DNA of 64,000 bases from Comamonas terrae (GCF_001544075.1 NZ_BCNT01000004.1:62001-126000); one strand, 5' to 3'; positions 36,640 to 48,899 are shown, numbered from the stretch's first letter. A program made the numbers and translations. The notes: generated by a model not told the origin, from the letters alone.

Positions 36640-37470
36640 ATGACTTTTCTCGACATGCTGCGCGACGCGTCCACGCGCAATGACTCCATGCTGTGCGTGG
36701 GTCTGGACCCCGAACCCAGCCGCTTTCCCGGCGCGATGAAGGGCGATGCGTCCAAAATCTACGATTTCTGCGCCGCCATCGTCGAGGCCACGGCCGATCT
36801 GGTGAACTCCTTCAAGCCCCAGATCGCCTATTTCGCGGCCCACCGCGCCGAGGACCAGCTCGAAAAGCTGATGGCCCACATGCGCGCCGTGGCCCCCCAT
36901 GTGCCGGTGATCCTGGATGCCAAGCGCGGCGACATCGGCTCCACCGCCGAGCAGTACGCCAAGGAGGCCTTCGAGCGCTACGGCGCCGATGCGGTGACGC
37001 TGTCGCCCTTCATGGGCTTCGACTCCATCACCCCCTACCTCCGGTACGAGGGCAAAGGCGCCTTCCTGCTGTGCCGCACCTCCAACCCCGGCGGCGACGA
37101 CCTGCAGGCACAGACGCTGGCCGACGTGCCGGGCAACCCGCACATGTTCGAGCATGTGGCCCGGCTGGCCCAGGGCCCGTGGAACACCAACGGCCAGCTG
37201 GGCCTGGTGGTGGGCGCCACCCGCCCGCAGGAGATCGAGCGCGTGCGCGCCGTGGCGCCTTCGCTGCCGCTGCTGATCCCCGGCGTGGGCGCCCAGGGCG
37301 GCGATGCCGTGGCCACCGTGAAGGCCGCACGCATCGGCGGCGGCCCCATCATCATCAATTCCTCGCGCGCCATTCTCTACGCCTCCCAGGGCGAGGACTT
37401 CGCCGAGGCAGCGCGCCATGCGGCCGTGGCCACGCGCGCCACGCTGCAGCAGGCTGCGGCCCAGGGCTGA
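36640..37470 (+). CDS. pyrF: Orotidine 5'-phosphate decarboxylase (subfamily 2)
   Basis: A 276-residue TIM-barrel enzyme making UMP in the last step of pyrimidine synthesis. The catalytic motif [10 protein letters not shown] is at residues 93-102, with Lys95 and Asp98. The length and the VGLDPEP opening (20-26) mark the longer subfamily 2 seen in betaproteobacteria and actinobacteria. The C-terminal phosphate-binding GVGAQGGD is present. The start MTFLDMLRD is preferred to an ATG 30 bp upstream. It is followed at 57 bp by a LysR gene of unrelated function. Confidence 0.96.
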   Translation: MTFLDMLRDASTRNDSMLCVGLDPEPSRFPGAMKGDASKIYDFCAAIVEATADLVNSFKPQIAYFAAHRAEDQLEKLMAHMRAVAPHVPVILDAKRGDIGSTAEQYAKEAFERYGADAVTLSPFMGFDSITPYLRYEGKGAFLLCRTSNPGGDDLQAQTLADVPGNPHMFEHVARLAQGPWNTNGQLGLVVGATRPQEIERVRAVAPSLPLLIPGVGAQGGDAVATVKAARIGGGPIIINSSRAILYASQGEDFAEAARHAAVATRATLQQAAAQG

Positions 37471-37527
37471 GCGCGGCGCTGCAGCCGCGCAGGCGCATGC
37501 CGAAACCACGGTCATGAAGGCTCCGTC

Positions 37528-38436
37528 ATGAAGGCCCAGTGGCTGGAGGACTTTCTGCTGCTGGCCCAGGAGCGCAGCTTCACGCGCGCGGCCGAGCTGC
37601 GCCACGTCACCCATCCGGCCTTCGGCCGCCGCATCCGCGCGCTGGAAGCCTGGGCCGGCACGCCGCTGGTCGAGCCCGGCGGCGGCCCGGTGCGCCTCAC
37701 GCCGGCCGGCGAGGCCTTCCGCGACACGGCCGAGCAGCTCGTGCACACGCTGGCCCAGTCGCATGACGAGCTGCAGGCCGTGGCCGGGCGCCAGGCGCGC
37801 ATCATCACGCTGGCCACGGGCCGCACGCTGGCGCGCACCATCGTGGCCGACTGGCTGGCCCGCCACAGCAGCGTGCTGCAAAGCGCCGAGATACGCGTGG
37901 TCACGCGCACGCTGGAAGAGACCGTGGTCATGCTGCAGCGCGGGGAAGTGAGCTTTGCGCTGCTCTACCACCATGCGGCCATTGCCGTGCGCCTGGACGG
38001 CCGCCAGTTCAGCCACCTGACCGTGATGCACGACCGGCTGGTGCCCGTCTCGCGCGCCGATGCCGACGGCAAGCCGCTGTTCGACCTGTCCCGCGCCCTG
38101 GACGCCGACGCCAGTCCCGTGCCCTATCTGGCCTTCTCGCACAGCATGGCCCTGGGCCGGCTCGTGGAGGACCATCTGGCCAGCCATCCGCTGCTGCCGC
38201 GCCTGCGCCGCTGCGTGGAGTGCGATTCGGCCGACGCCAATTACGAATACGTGCTCAAGGGCCTGGGCGTGGCCTGGATGCCGTGGTCCATGGTGCGCGG
38301 CGATTGCCGGGCCGGGCGCCTGGCCGTGGCGGGCGACAGCAGCCTGGAGGCGCATTTCGACGTGCGCCTGTACCGTCCCAAGCGCCACCTGGGCACGGCC
38401 GCCGAGCAGTTCTGGGCGGACATCACCCAGCCCTGA
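37528..38436 (+). CDS. LysR family transcriptional regulator
   Basis: A 302-residue LysR protein with an N-terminal winged helix-turn-helix (FLLLAQERSFTRAAELRHVT, then FGRRIRALEAWAGTPLVEP) and a periplasmic-binding-protein-like effector domain from about 90. It is unusual in keeping 'HPAFGRRI', where most members have 'SAVSRQI'. It lies upstream of, and on the same strand as, a Bug-type solute-binding protein gene, which it may regulate. The effector is unknown. Confidence 0.92.
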   Translation: MKAQWLEDFLLLAQERSFTRAAELRHVTHPAFGRRIRALEAWAGTPLVEPGGGPVRLTPAGEAFRDTAEQLVHTLAQSHDELQAVAGRQARIITLATGRTLARTIVADWLARHSSVLQSAEIRVVTRTLEETVVMLQRGEVSFALLYHHAAIAVRLDGRQFSHLTVMHDRLVPVSRADADGKPLFDLSRALDADASPVPYLAFSHSMALGRLVEDHLASHPLLPRLRRCVECDSADANYEYVLKGLGVAWMPWSMVRGDCRAGRLAVAGDSSLEAHFDVRLYRPKRHLGTAAEQFWADITQP

Positions 38437-38559
38437 GACGCAGCCCCCTGCAGCCAGGGCCCATCCTGTGCAGAAACGGCACAAATACGTGCCATATAGG
38501 CACCAAATGTCATGCCGGCTGTTCGCACAATCGAGCCCATAAAGATTCGGAATACCCTT

Positions 38560-39543
38560 ATGCAAAAGACAAAAATCCTCCGCCGCACCGCCGTGGCCGC
38601 CGGCCTGCTGATGGCTGCCGCAGCCAGCCTGCCGGCCATTGCCGCCGACAACTACCCCAGCCGCGCCATCACCATGGTGGTGGGCTACCCCGCGGGCGGC
38701 AGCACCGACCTGGTGGGCCGCCTGGTGGCCGACGGCCTGGCCTCGCGCCTGGGCCAGCCCGTGGTGGTGGAAAACCTGGGCGGCGCCGGCGGCGCCATCG
38801 GCGCGCAGAAGGTCGCCAAGGCACCGGCCGACGGCTACACCATCATGGTGGGCGCCAACAACGAGCTGGCCATCGCCAAGCTGATCAACAAGGCCGTGAA
38901 GTACAACATCGGCGACTTCACGCCCATCGGCATCGTCTGCACCCAGCCCATGGTGCTGGTGGCCTCGCCCAAGGCCGGCGTGAAGAACGCCGCCGAGTTC
39001 ACCAGCCTGGTCGCCCAGAACCCCGGCAAGTTCAGCTACGGCAGCTCCGGCGTGGGCACGGCGCTGCACCTGGCCGGCGAGATGATCAAGGAGCAGGGCC
39101 ACCTGCAGATGACCCACATCCCCTACAAGGGCGTGGCGCCGCTGACCACCGACCTGGTGGGCAACAACATCGAATTCGGCATGTTCGTGCTCTCCAGCGG
39201 CCTGCCCCAGATCAAGGCCGGCAAGGTCGTGGCCCTGGGCACGACCGAAGCCAAGCGCTCGTCCATCACGCCCGACATCCCGGCCCTGTCCGAGCTGCCC
39301 CAGTACAAGCACGTGGACATCAATTCCTGGTTTGCGATGATGGCGCCCAAGGGCCTGCCCGCGCCGATCGCCGCCAAGCTCAAGAAGGCGCTGGACGAGA
39401 CCATGGCCTCGCCCGAGTTCCGCAAGAAGATGGAAGAGACCGGCAACGTGGTGGCCGATCCCAAGCTGGATGCCGGCAAGTACATCAACGCCGAGATCGC
39501 CAAGTACAGCAAGATCGTCCAGTTCGCCAAGATCGAGAACTGA
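38560..39543 (+). CDS. Bug/TctC-type tripartite tricarboxylate solute-binding protein
   Basis: A 327-residue periplasmic binding protein. The signal peptide (MQKTKILRRTAVAA...) ends at AIAADNYP. Family landmarks are YPSRAITMVVGYPAGGSTDLVGR (residues 30-52), the LGGAGGAIGAQKVAKAPADGYT region and HIPYKGVAPLTTDLVGNNIEF. Such proteins bind carboxylates for a TctAB permease or act as sensors. No tctA or tctB is nearby, so it is an orphan receptor. The ATG at 38560 follows 123 bp after the LysR gene. It ends at a nested hairpin terminator. Confidence 0.93.
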   Translation: MQKTKILRRTAVAAGLLMAAAASLPAIAADNYPSRAITMVVGYPAGGSTDLVGRLVADGLASRLGQPVVVENLGGAGGAIGAQKVAKAPADGYTIMVGANNELAIAKLINKAVKYNIGDFTPIGIVCTQPMVLVASPKAGVKNAAEFTSLVAQNPGKFSYGSSGVGTALHLAGEMIKEQGHLQMTHIPYKGVAPLTTDLVGNNIEFGMFVLSSGLPQIKAGKVVALGTTEAKRSSITPDIPALSELPQYKHVDINSWFAMMAPKGLPAPIAAKLKKALDETMASPEFRKKMEETGNVVADPKLDAGKYINAEIAKYSKIVQFAKIEN

Positions 39544-39584
39544 CGCCTGCAGGCCGGGCCATGCGGCTCGGCTACCAAAAACAA

Positions 39585-39668
39585 AGCGGCTTGCGCAGCA
39601 TGCACGGGGATTTCAGATGGTTTTCCATCTGAAACCCACGCGAGGCTGGCGCAAGCCGCTCTTTTTTT
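39585..39668. terminator. Nested bidirectional hairpin terminator
   Basis: An outer 12-bp stem, AGCGGCTTGCGC (39585-39596) with GCGCAAGCCGCT (39649-39660), is followed by C then T7. Inside it sits a perfect 10-bp hairpin, TTTCAGATGG-TTTT-CCATCTGAAA (39611-39634). It lies between the convergent binding-protein and FAD-oxidoreductase genes and resembles the long-loop terminator after mltA. Confidence 0.75.
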
Positions 39669-39686
39669 GAGAATGCCCGGCCTCCG

Positions 39687-40865
39687 TCAGGAACGCCTCT
39701 GGCACCGCGCGGGCGACAGCGCCCCCGCATCGACCTGCTGCGCCGCCAGCGCCGCGTCCAGCGGCTCGCCCAGCAGCAGATTGCGCGCCAGCAGGCTGTA
39801 GCCGTAGGCGCTCTGGATGCCGTAGCCGCCCTGGGCCGCGGCCCAGAAGAAGCCCGGCACGGGCGTGGGCGAGGCGTCCCAGCCGATCACCATCTCGCCG
39901 TCGTCCACGAAGGAGCGCAGGCCCGCCCAGGTATGCGACGGGCGGCGGATGCGCAGCGTGGTGCACTCCTCGATGCGCCAGATGCCGGTGGCGATGTCCA
40001 GCTCCTCGGGCACCACGTCGTGCGGCGGCACGGGATCGGCATTGGCCGGCGAGCCCAGCAGCTGCCCCGCGTCGGGCTTGATGTACCAGCCCTCGTCGAC
40101 GCTGATGATGGCCGGCCAGTGCGTGGCATCCATGCCCTCGGGCACGGCAAAGGTGAAGGCGCTGCGGCGCTTGGGCGTGATGCCGATGGGCGTGGCGCCG
40201 GCCAGGGCGGCCAGCGTGTCGGCCCAGGCGCCTGCGGCATTGACCACCGTGCGGGCACGGGCCTGCCGGCCGTCGGCCAGCGTCAGCCGCCATGCATCGC
40301 CCTCGCGCTGCAGGGCCGTGACCTCGGCCTGGCACCAGAGCTCGCCGCCGCGCTGGCGCAGGCCGCGCAGAAAGCCCTGGTGCAGGCCGTGCACGTCGAT
40401 GTCGCGCGCGCCGTCGTCCAGGAAGCCGTCCACCAGCACTCCGGTGTCCAGGCAGGGCACCAGCGCCTTGAGCCGGGCGGCATCCAGGCGCACGGCCGCG
40501 GGCGAATGCACCAGCGCCTCGGCATGGGCCGCGTCCAGCAGGTCCTTCTGCCCGGCCGTGCCCACATAGAGCACGCCGCGCGGCGCAAGCAGGGGCGCTT
40601 CGGCAAAGCCCTGCGGCGGCTGCTCGTAGAACGCGCGGCTGGCGCGCGTCAGCGCCTGCACCTGGGCCGGGCCGTAATGCTCCTCGTACAACGCGGCCGA
40701 ACGGCCCGTGGTGTGGTAGCCGGGCTGGGATTCGCGCTCCAGCACCAGCACGGCGGGCGGACCGCCGCTGCCATTCTTGCCACCCGACTGCGCCAGCTGC
40801 CAGGCCACCGAAGCGCCGGCCATGCCTGCGCCCACCACCGCGAAATCCCACACTCCAGAACCCAT
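39687..40865 (-). CDS. FAD-dependent amino-acid oxidoreductase, D-arginine dehydrogenase-like
   Basis: A DAO-family flavoprotein of about 392 residues. The dinucleotide-binding motif VVGAGMAGASVAWQLA is at the N-terminus. TTGRSAALYEEHYGPAQV follows, then VVNAAGAWADTLA in the substrate domain, RIRRPSHTWAGLRSF, and the C-terminal FAD contact AAAQGGYGIQSAYG. TTGRSAA and the RP.R.WAGLR.F pattern point to D-arginine or glycine-type dehydrogenases. The exact substrate is inferred. The ATG at 40865 has GGGGA at suitable spacing; ATGs at 40871 and 40886 are alternatives. Confidence 0.88.
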   Translation of the reverse strand: MGSGVWDFAVVGAGMAGASVAWQLAQSGGKNGSGGPPAVLVLERESQPGYHTTGRSAALYEEHYGPAQVQALTRASRAFYEQPPQGFAEAPLLAPRGVLYVGTAGQKDLLDAAHAEALVHSPAAVRLDAARLKALVPCLDTGVLVDGFLDDGARDIDVHGLHQGFLRGLRQRGGELWCQAEVTALQREGDAWRLTLADGRQARARTVVNAAGAWADTLAALAGATPIGITPKRRSAFTFAVPEGMDATHWPAIISVDEGWYIKPDAGQLLGSPANADPVPPHDVVPEELDIATGIWRIEECTTLRIRRPSHTWAGLRSFVDDGEMVIGWDASPTPVPGFFWAAAQGGYGIQSAYGYSLLARNLLLGEPLDAALAAQQVDAGALSPARCQRRS

Positions 40866-41042
40866 CGTCATCCCCTGTTTCCACAACCGGACCTGCCCGC
40901 GCAGGCCGCCAATGCTTGATCTATCTCAAGCCCGATTCTCGCCACGCCCTGCGGGCAGCAAACTTGACTTCAGGCAAGGCCGCCGTGACCGATGAGCCAT
41001 GCAGACGCCCCCATTCCATCCATTGTCGGGAAAGGCTACCGC

Positions 41043-41558
41043 ATGATTCGCTGGCTACAGGAGCTCAGGCTCGCGCACAAATTCCTCATTCTGGGCAGCA
41101 TTGCCCTGGTCATGGCGGCCTTGCCGTCATACCTCTACCTGCACAGCGTGCTGCGCGACCTGCACCAGGCACGCCGGGCATCGCAAGCCATGCCGCCACT
41201 GATTGCCATCATGCAGACCGTGCAGGACCTGCAGGTGCACCGCGGCACCACGGCCAGCATGCTCGGCGGCGACAGTGCCATGCAGGCGCGCCGGCCTGCG
41301 GCGCGCGATGCCGTCCACAAGGCCTTTGCCCTGGCCGAAGAACGCCTGCGGGCGGCCCAGGCCCTGCCCCGGGACCTGCAGGTGCTGCAGCAGGCGCACC
41401 GGAGCTGGCAGACGCTGGAAGCCGGCATCGCGGCCGGAGAAGTCCATGCCGCCCAAAGCATGGTCCGGCACACGGAGCTGATCGCCACACTGCAGCAATT
41501 CAACGAGGAACTGCTCGGTGCCTATGGATTGAACACCCATCCGCATGCGGACAGCTAG
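41043..41558 (+). CDS. N-terminal part of a chemoreceptor, cut by an in-frame TAG
   Basis: Encodes 171 residues: a short cytoplasmic start (MIRWLQELRLAHKF), one transmembrane helix near 15-35, and a helical sensor region. It ends at the amber codon 41556-41558, after ...PHADS. The downstream open frame continues in the same phase from 41559, and together they form one normal methyl-accepting chemotaxis protein. In relatives I recall, an aromatic residue (often Tyr) follows this acidic-Ser stretch, so a Tyr-to-TAG change fits. Alone, this part could be at most a membrane-bound half sensor. An ATG at 40992 is an alternative, less likely start. Confidence 0.75.
   Translation: MIRWLQELRLAHKFLILGSIALVMAALPSYLYLHSVLRDLHQARRASQAMPPLIAIMQTVQDLQVHRGTTASMLGGDSAMQARRPAARDAVHKAFALAEERLRAAQALPRDLQVLQQAHRSWQTLEAGIAAGEVHAAQSMVRHTELIATLQQFNEELLGAYGLNTHPHADS
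41556..41558 (+). other. In-frame amber codon separating the two chemoreceptor halves
   Basis: The codons around it read GCG-GAC-AGC-TAG-GCC-ATG-ATC, with no frameshift. A single base change in TAC or TAT would restore one chain of about 653 residues. It may be a pseudogene lesion, a strain polymorphism, a sequencing error, or a site of read-through or re-initiation at the ATG 4 bp downstream. Confidence 0.8.
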
Positions 41559-41561
41559 GCC

Positions 41562-43004
41562 ATGATCCAGGCCGCCCTGCTGCAGGCGCCGCTGCTGGGC
41601 GAGGCGCTGGGCCTGCTGCGCGGCCAGGGCGCGGGAGTCCTGGCACGCAAGAGCCTGGATCCCGAACACCGTGGCTCCCTGCGCGCGCTGCACCGGCGTG
41701 TGGCCGAGCTGCAAAGCGCGAGCCACCGCAGCATGGCGCGCGCCATGGCGCTCAACGCGCAGTACCGCGCCACCCTGGCCGAATTGCTGACCAGCCAGAA
41801 CGCGCAGACCACGGCAGCCCTGCAACTGGCGGGCGAACAGCTGCTGGACGCCCGGGAACTGGCCTTGCCTGCGGCGCAGTACTTCGACACGCTGACAAAG
41901 GCCATCCAGGCCGTCAACACGCTGAGCCTGCAAGGCTTGCACCAGCTGGATCTGCAGCTGCAAACGCAAGCCGCAGCGCAAAACCGCAGCCTGCTTGCCG
42001 CCTGCGGCCTGCTGGCCCTGTGCCTGGCGGCAGCCGTGCTGCTGGCTTTGCTGTTCATGCGCTCCATCACCGGCCCCATACGCCAGGCAGTTCAGCTGGC
42101 GCAGGCCGTGGCCCAAGGCAACCTGGGAGGCCAGGACGTCGCGGCAGGCCGCAACGAAGTAGGCGAACTCATCGCCGCCCAGCAGCAGATGCGCGCCCAC
42201 TTGCGCCCCATCGTGGAGCAGGTGCGCAGCGGCGCCCACAGCCTGGCGCTGGCCAGCGCCGAGATCGCCCAGGGCAACCAGGATCTTTCGGCCCGCACCG
42301 AAAGCCAGGCCTCGGCCCTGGAAGAGACTGCGGCCTCGATGGAAGAGCTGAGCGCCACCGTGCGCCACAACGCCGACAACGCCGCGCAGGCCAGCAGCCT
42401 GGCCGCATCGGCCAGCGAGGTGGCCAGGCAGGGCGGCATCGCCGTGGCCCAGGTGGTGAGCACCATGCAGACCATCCACGACAGCAGCCGCCGGATTGCC
42501 GACATCACCGGCGTGATCGACGGCATTGCCTTCCAGACCAATATCCTGGCCCTGAATGCCGCCGTGGAAGCCGCGCGCGCCGGCGAGCAGGGACGCGGCT
42601 TTGCCGTGGTGGCGGCCGAGGTGCGCACGCTGGCCCAGCGCAGCGCAGAAGCGGCCAAGGCCATCAAGGCCTTGATCGGAACCAGCGTGGCCCGCGTCGG
42701 CGAAGGCAATATCCAGGTCCGGCAGGCCGGCGACACCATGGGCGAAGTGGTGGCCGCCATCCAGAAGGTCAGCCACATCGTGGCGGCCATCAGCAGTGCC
42801 AGCCAGGAACAGGCGGCCGGCGTGGTCCAGGTGGGCGAAGCCGTCACCCAGATGGATCAGGCCACGCAGCAAAATGCCGCCCTGGTGGAGGAGATGGCCG
42901 CCGCGGCCACCCACCTGCATTCGCAAGGCCAGGAACTCGTGCGGGCGGTGTCGGTGTTCCATTGGGAAGAAGAGGACCGCGCCCGACGGCCTGCCCGGGC
43001 CTGA
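41562..43004 (+). CDS. C-terminal part of a chemoreceptor: sensor remainder, HAMP and signalling domain
   Basis: Encodes 480 residues: the rest of the helical (nitrate/nitrite-sensor-like) ligand region, a second transmembrane helix near 145-170 and a HAMP segment ([20 protein letters not shown]). The full methyl-accepting hairpin has the tip [21 protein letters not shown] (tip residues near 325-345). The ATG at 41562 lies 4 bp after the amber codon, so translational re-initiation is conceivable, but no strong ribosome site precedes it. With no first membrane helix, correct insertion is doubtful. It is most likely half of an interrupted gene. Confidence 0.8.
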   Translation: MIQAALLQAPLLGEALGLLRGQGAGVLARKSLDPEHRGSLRALHRRVAELQSASHRSMARAMALNAQYRATLAELLTSQNAQTTAALQLAGEQLLDARELALPAAQYFDTLTKAIQAVNTLSLQGLHQLDLQLQTQAAAQNRSLLAACGLLALCLAAAVLLALLFMRSITGPIRQAVQLAQAVAQGNLGGQDVAAGRNEVGELIAAQQQMRAHLRPIVEQVRSGAHSLALASAEIAQGNQDLSARTESQASALEETAASMEELSATVRHNADNAAQASSLAASASEVARQGGIAVAQVVSTMQTIHDSSRRIADITGVIDGIAFQTNILALNAAVEAARAGEQGRGFAVVAAEVRTLAQRSAEAAKAIKALIGTSVARVGEGNIQVRQAGDTMGEVVAAIQKVSHIVAAISSASQEQAAGVVQVGEAVTQMDQATQQNAALVEEMAAAATHLHSQGQELVRAVSVFHWEEEDRARRPARA

Positions 43005-43049
43005 ACCCGGAGCATCCGGCCGCAGGTGCAGCGGTTGCCGGTGCCAAAA

Positions 43050-43084
43050 AGGGGCGACCGCCCGGCGGCACGGCGGCGGCCCCT
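43050..43084 (-). terminator. GC-rich terminator of the sugar dehydrogenase gene
   Basis: On the minus strand, AGGGGCC...GCCGCC pairs imperfectly with GGCGGTCGCCCCT and runs into T5. It is 6 bp past the dehydrogenase stop, and on the plus strand it follows the chemoreceptor stop by 46 bp. Confidence 0.6.
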
Positions 43085-43089
43085 CCTCC

Positions 43090-44376
43090 TTATCGGGAAG
43101 TCGTTGCCGCAGGCTTGGGTGCCGTACCCGCCTCGCTCATCAGCATCAGCAGGCTGCGGTTGAAATCTTCCACCACCAGCAGCCGGCCCGCATGGTCCAC
43201 GGCCATGCCCGTGGGGCGGCCGCGCGGGCGCAGGCCTTTTTTCTCGTCCCAGCCGCTGAGCCAGTTGACGGGCTGGCCCGAGGGCTGGCCCTTGGCGTCG
43301 CGCGCGAAGCCCACGATGCGCTGGCCGCCCGCGCCCGGCCCGTGCCAGGCCACCAGCAGCTGGCCGCCGAAGGCGCTGCCCGCCGGCGTGGCCAGCATGT
43401 GCAGCGGCGCGACATGGGCAGGCCAGAGCATGAAAGGCGCCTCGGTCCTTGCGCAGTCGAAGCGCTTTTCGTAGCCCTGGGCGCTCTGCCTGGCGCCCAC
43501 GCAGTAGGGCCAGCCATAGTCGCGGCCCTCGCGCAGCAGGTTCAGTTCCTCGGGCGGATGCCGGGGCTCGCGGTAGTCGATGTTGTTTTCGCCCTGCCAG
43601 ACCGTTCCGGCCGCGGGCCCGTCGGGCATGACGGCCAGCGCCATGGAATTGCGCAGCCCCGTGGCAAAGGGCTTGAAGTCCCTGACCGGCTGGGCGCCCG
43701 GCTGCAGCGTCATGCGCCAGACCGCGGCGCGCGGCATGGCGCCGGCGCGCTCGGGGCAGGGCACGGGCAGCTTCTGGTCGTCGCTGCGGCAGGCGTCGGT
43801 GAAGGAGCCCATGTTGACGTAGAGGCTGCCGTCGGGGGCGAACGTCAGTTCCTTGAGCAGATGGGCGCCGTCGGCGGGCAACTGGCCGGCCAGCTCTTCC
43901 TGCCGGGGCGGCTGGCTCAGGGCCGGGATCGCCGCGCGCCAGATGCGGTCGGCTTCGCCGACGTACACCTTGCCGTCCGGTCCGCGCACCATGCCCGAGG
44001 GGTAGTTGAGCTTGTCCAGCAGCACCTGCGACTGCACGGCCTTGTCCGTGGTCGCGGCATTGGCTGGCGTGGCGGCGTCGGGCGGCAGGCGCAGCTCGAT
44101 CAGCTTGCCCTGGCGCGGCATCCAGCCGCCCATGTCCAGCACCCAGATGCGACCCGGCGCTATTTCCAGCACGCGGCGCGGAAAATGCAGGCCATGGGCC
44201 TCGTCGGCCACCAGCCCCACGCAGGTGCCTGCGGGCGTGGCGATGGCCAGGCGCGGATAGATGCCGCATTTGCCGGTCGACGCATAGCCGCGCGCCTGCG
44301 CGCTCTGGCTGGCGGCCAAGCCGACGAGCAGGAAGGCCGCCAGCAGGCCCAGGGTCTTCAGCGGTTGGGACATCAT
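43090..44376 (-). CDS. PQQ-dependent sugar dehydrogenase-like protein (GSDH/sorbosone dehydrogenase fold)
   Basis: A 428-residue exported beta-propeller protein. The signal peptide (MMSQPLKTLGLLAAFLL) ends near AQARG. Propeller motifs include LDKLNYPSGMVRGPDGKVYVGE, HLLKELTFAPDGSLYVNMGS and the family's GRDYGWPYC followed by GENNIDYREP. These match soluble glucose or L-sorbosone dehydrogenases that bind PQQ and calcium. The catalytic histidine could not be placed with certainty, so enzymatic activity is inferred. Two adjacent ATGs (44376 and 44373) are possible starts. It lies downstream of uvrA on the same strand. Confidence 0.82.
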   Translation of the reverse strand: MMSQPLKTLGLLAAFLLVGLAASQSAQARGYASTGKCGIYPRLAIATPAGTCVGLVADEAHGLHFPRRVLEIAPGRIWVLDMGGWMPRQGKLIELRLPPDAATPANAATTDKAVQSQVLLDKLNYPSGMVRGPDGKVYVGEADRIWRAAIPALSQPPRQEELAGQLPADGAHLLKELTFAPDGSLYVNMGSFTDACRSDDQKLPVPCPERAGAMPRAAVWRMTLQPGAQPVRDFKPFATGLRNSMALAVMPDGPAAGTVWQGENNIDYREPRHPPEELNLLREGRDYGWPYCVGARQSAQGYEKRFDCARTEAPFMLWPAHVAPLHMLATPAGSAFGGQLLVAWHGPGAGGQRIVGFARDAKGQPSGQPVNWLSGWDEKKGLRPRGRPTGMAVDHAGRLLVVEDFNRSLLMLMSEAGTAPKPAATTSR

Positions 44377-44436
44377 TCACGGCTCCGCGGCAAATGGCAA
44401 AGCGGCCATCTTGCCATGGCCCGGGCGCCTGTGGGG

Positions 44437-47484
<3,048 letters not shown>

Positions 47485-47532
47485 TTGCACTCCAAACGGG
47501 GGAAACTCTCCATGATAGTCAGCCTGGCCCTG

Positions 47533-47559
47533 CCGTGATCAAGGATTGAGGGATCACGG
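47533..47559. promoter_or_regulatory. 8-bp inverted repeat upstream of uvrA
   Basis: CCGTGATC and GATCACGG are separated by 11 nt, 49-75 bp before the uvrA start. The size and position suit a dimeric regulator. It is not a recognised SOS box. Confidence 0.4.
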
Positions 47560-47584
47560 ACAATCCACGGCGTTATTCGTGTTG

Positions 47585-47616
47585 CTCCGCCCGGCTTGCG
47601 GGCGGCGGAGTTTTTT
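47585..47616 (+). terminator. Hairpin with T6 in the leader of the MFS gene
   Basis: CTCCGCC pairs with GGCGGAG and T6 follows. There is no plus-strand gene upstream, since uvrA leads away, so it lies in the untranslated leader of the MFS gene. It could be an attenuator, or the end of a short divergent transcript. Confidence 0.5.
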
Positions 47617-47723
47617 GATGATGCCCCTTGTCGGGCATTCACTCTTGGCAGAATCTGCGCGTGAAGAATATCCATACACCCCCGAATCCGGGCACGCTGG
47701 GTGGCGACAGGACCGCCACCACC

Positions 47724-48899
47724 ATGACGCCGCAGGAGCGGCGCTCCAGCATCTCGCTGGCACTGATCTTTGCACTGCGCATGCTGGGCCTGTTTCTGGT
47801 GCTCCCCGTGTTTGCGCTCGAAGCGCGCAAATACCCGGGCGGCGACGATCCGGCCATGATCGGCCTGGCCATGGGCCTGTACGGCCTGACCCAGGCGGTC
47901 TTCCAGCTGCCGCTGGGCCTGGCGTCCGACCGCTTCGGGCGCAAGCGCGTCATCGTGGCCGGCCTGCTGGTGTTTGCGCTGGGCAGCCTGGTCGCGGCCA
48001 TGGCGGGCTCGCTCACCACGCTGATGGCGGGCCGCGGCCTGCAGGGCGCGGGGGCGGTGTCCGCCGCCGTCACGGCCCTGCTGGCCGACCTGACGCGCGA
48101 CGGCGTGCGCACCAAGGCCATGGCCCTGGTGGGCGGCAGCATCGGCCTGATGTTCGCGCTGGCCCTGGTGCTCAGCCCTCTGCTCAACGCATGGATCGGC
48201 CTGTCGGGCATCTTCGGCCTGACCTGCGCGCTGGCGCTGGCCGGCATTGCCGTGGTGCTGTGGGTGGTGCCGGCCGAGCCGGTGCAGCATGCCGATGCGC
48301 CCAGGGGACGGTTTGGCGACCTGCTGCGCCACGGCGACCTGCTGCGCCTGAACTTCGGCGTCTTCATCCTGCACACGGTGCAGATGTCCATGTGGGTGGC
48401 CGTGCCGGCCATGCTGGTGCAGGCCGGGCTGGCCAAGGAGCAGCATTGGCACATCTACCTGCCTGCCGTGGTGCTGTCCTTCCTGGCCATGGGCGGCCTG
48501 TTCGCCATGGAGCGCAAGGGCCGGCTGCGCGCCGCGCTGCTGGGCGCCATCGCCCTGGTCGTGGTCGTGCAGGCCGGCCTGGGCATGCTGGCGGCCAGCG
48601 GCACGATTCCCACCGTCTGGTGCATGGCCTTGCTGATGTTCCTGTTCTTCTGCGGCTTCAACGCGCTGGAGGCCACGCAGCCCAGCCTGGTCTCGCGCAT
48701 GGCGCCGGCGCCCCTGCGCGGCGCGGCGCTCGGTGCCTACAACACGCTGCAGTCCCTGGGCCTGTTCGCGGGCGGCGCCATCGGCGGCGGCGTGGCCAAA
48801 TGGGCCGGCGCCCCGGGCCTGTTTGCCGTGACGGCCGTGCTGGCCGCGCTGTGGCTGATCGTGACCTGGCCGCTGCGCCCCGTGGGCCGGCATGGATAA
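47724..48899 (+). CDS. MFS transporter (YajR-like drug/metabolite exporter)
   Basis: A permease of about 391 residues with twelve helices. Motif A between helices 2 and 3 is LPLGLASDRFGRKRVIV, and helix 5 has the exporter-type GGSIGLMFALALVLSP. The opening SLALIFALRMLGLFLVLPVF is characteristic of the YajR subgroup. The regulatory C-terminal YAM domain of E. coli YajR is absent. The start is uncertain: ATG 47724, GTG 47661 and GTG 47628 are all in frame, and none has a strong ribosome site. The substrate is unknown. It lies divergent from uvrA and upstream of ssb. Confidence 0.87.
   Translation: MTPQERRSSISLALIFALRMLGLFLVLPVFALEARKYPGGDDPAMIGLAMGLYGLTQAVFQLPLGLASDRFGRKRVIVAGLLVFALGSLVAAMAGSLTTLMAGRGLQGAGAVSAAVTALLADLTRDGVRTKAMALVGGSIGLMFALALVLSPLLNAWIGLSGIFGLTCALALAGIAVVLWVVPAEPVQHADAPRGRFGDLLRHGDLLRLNFGVFILHTVQMSMWVAVPAMLVQAGLAKEQHWHIYLPAVVLSFLAMGGLFAMERKGRLRAALLGAIALVVVVQAGLGMLAASGTIPTVWCMALLMFLFFCGFNALEATQPSLVSRMAPAPLRGAALGAYNTLQSLGLFAGGAIGGGVAKWAGAPGLFAVTAVLAALWLIVTWPLRPVGRHG

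Noticed and set aside
47485-47560. Search for a LexA (SOS) box upstream of uvrA
   Set aside because: No CTGT-N8-ACAG or CTG-N10-CAG match was found; the only dyad has an unrelated sequence.
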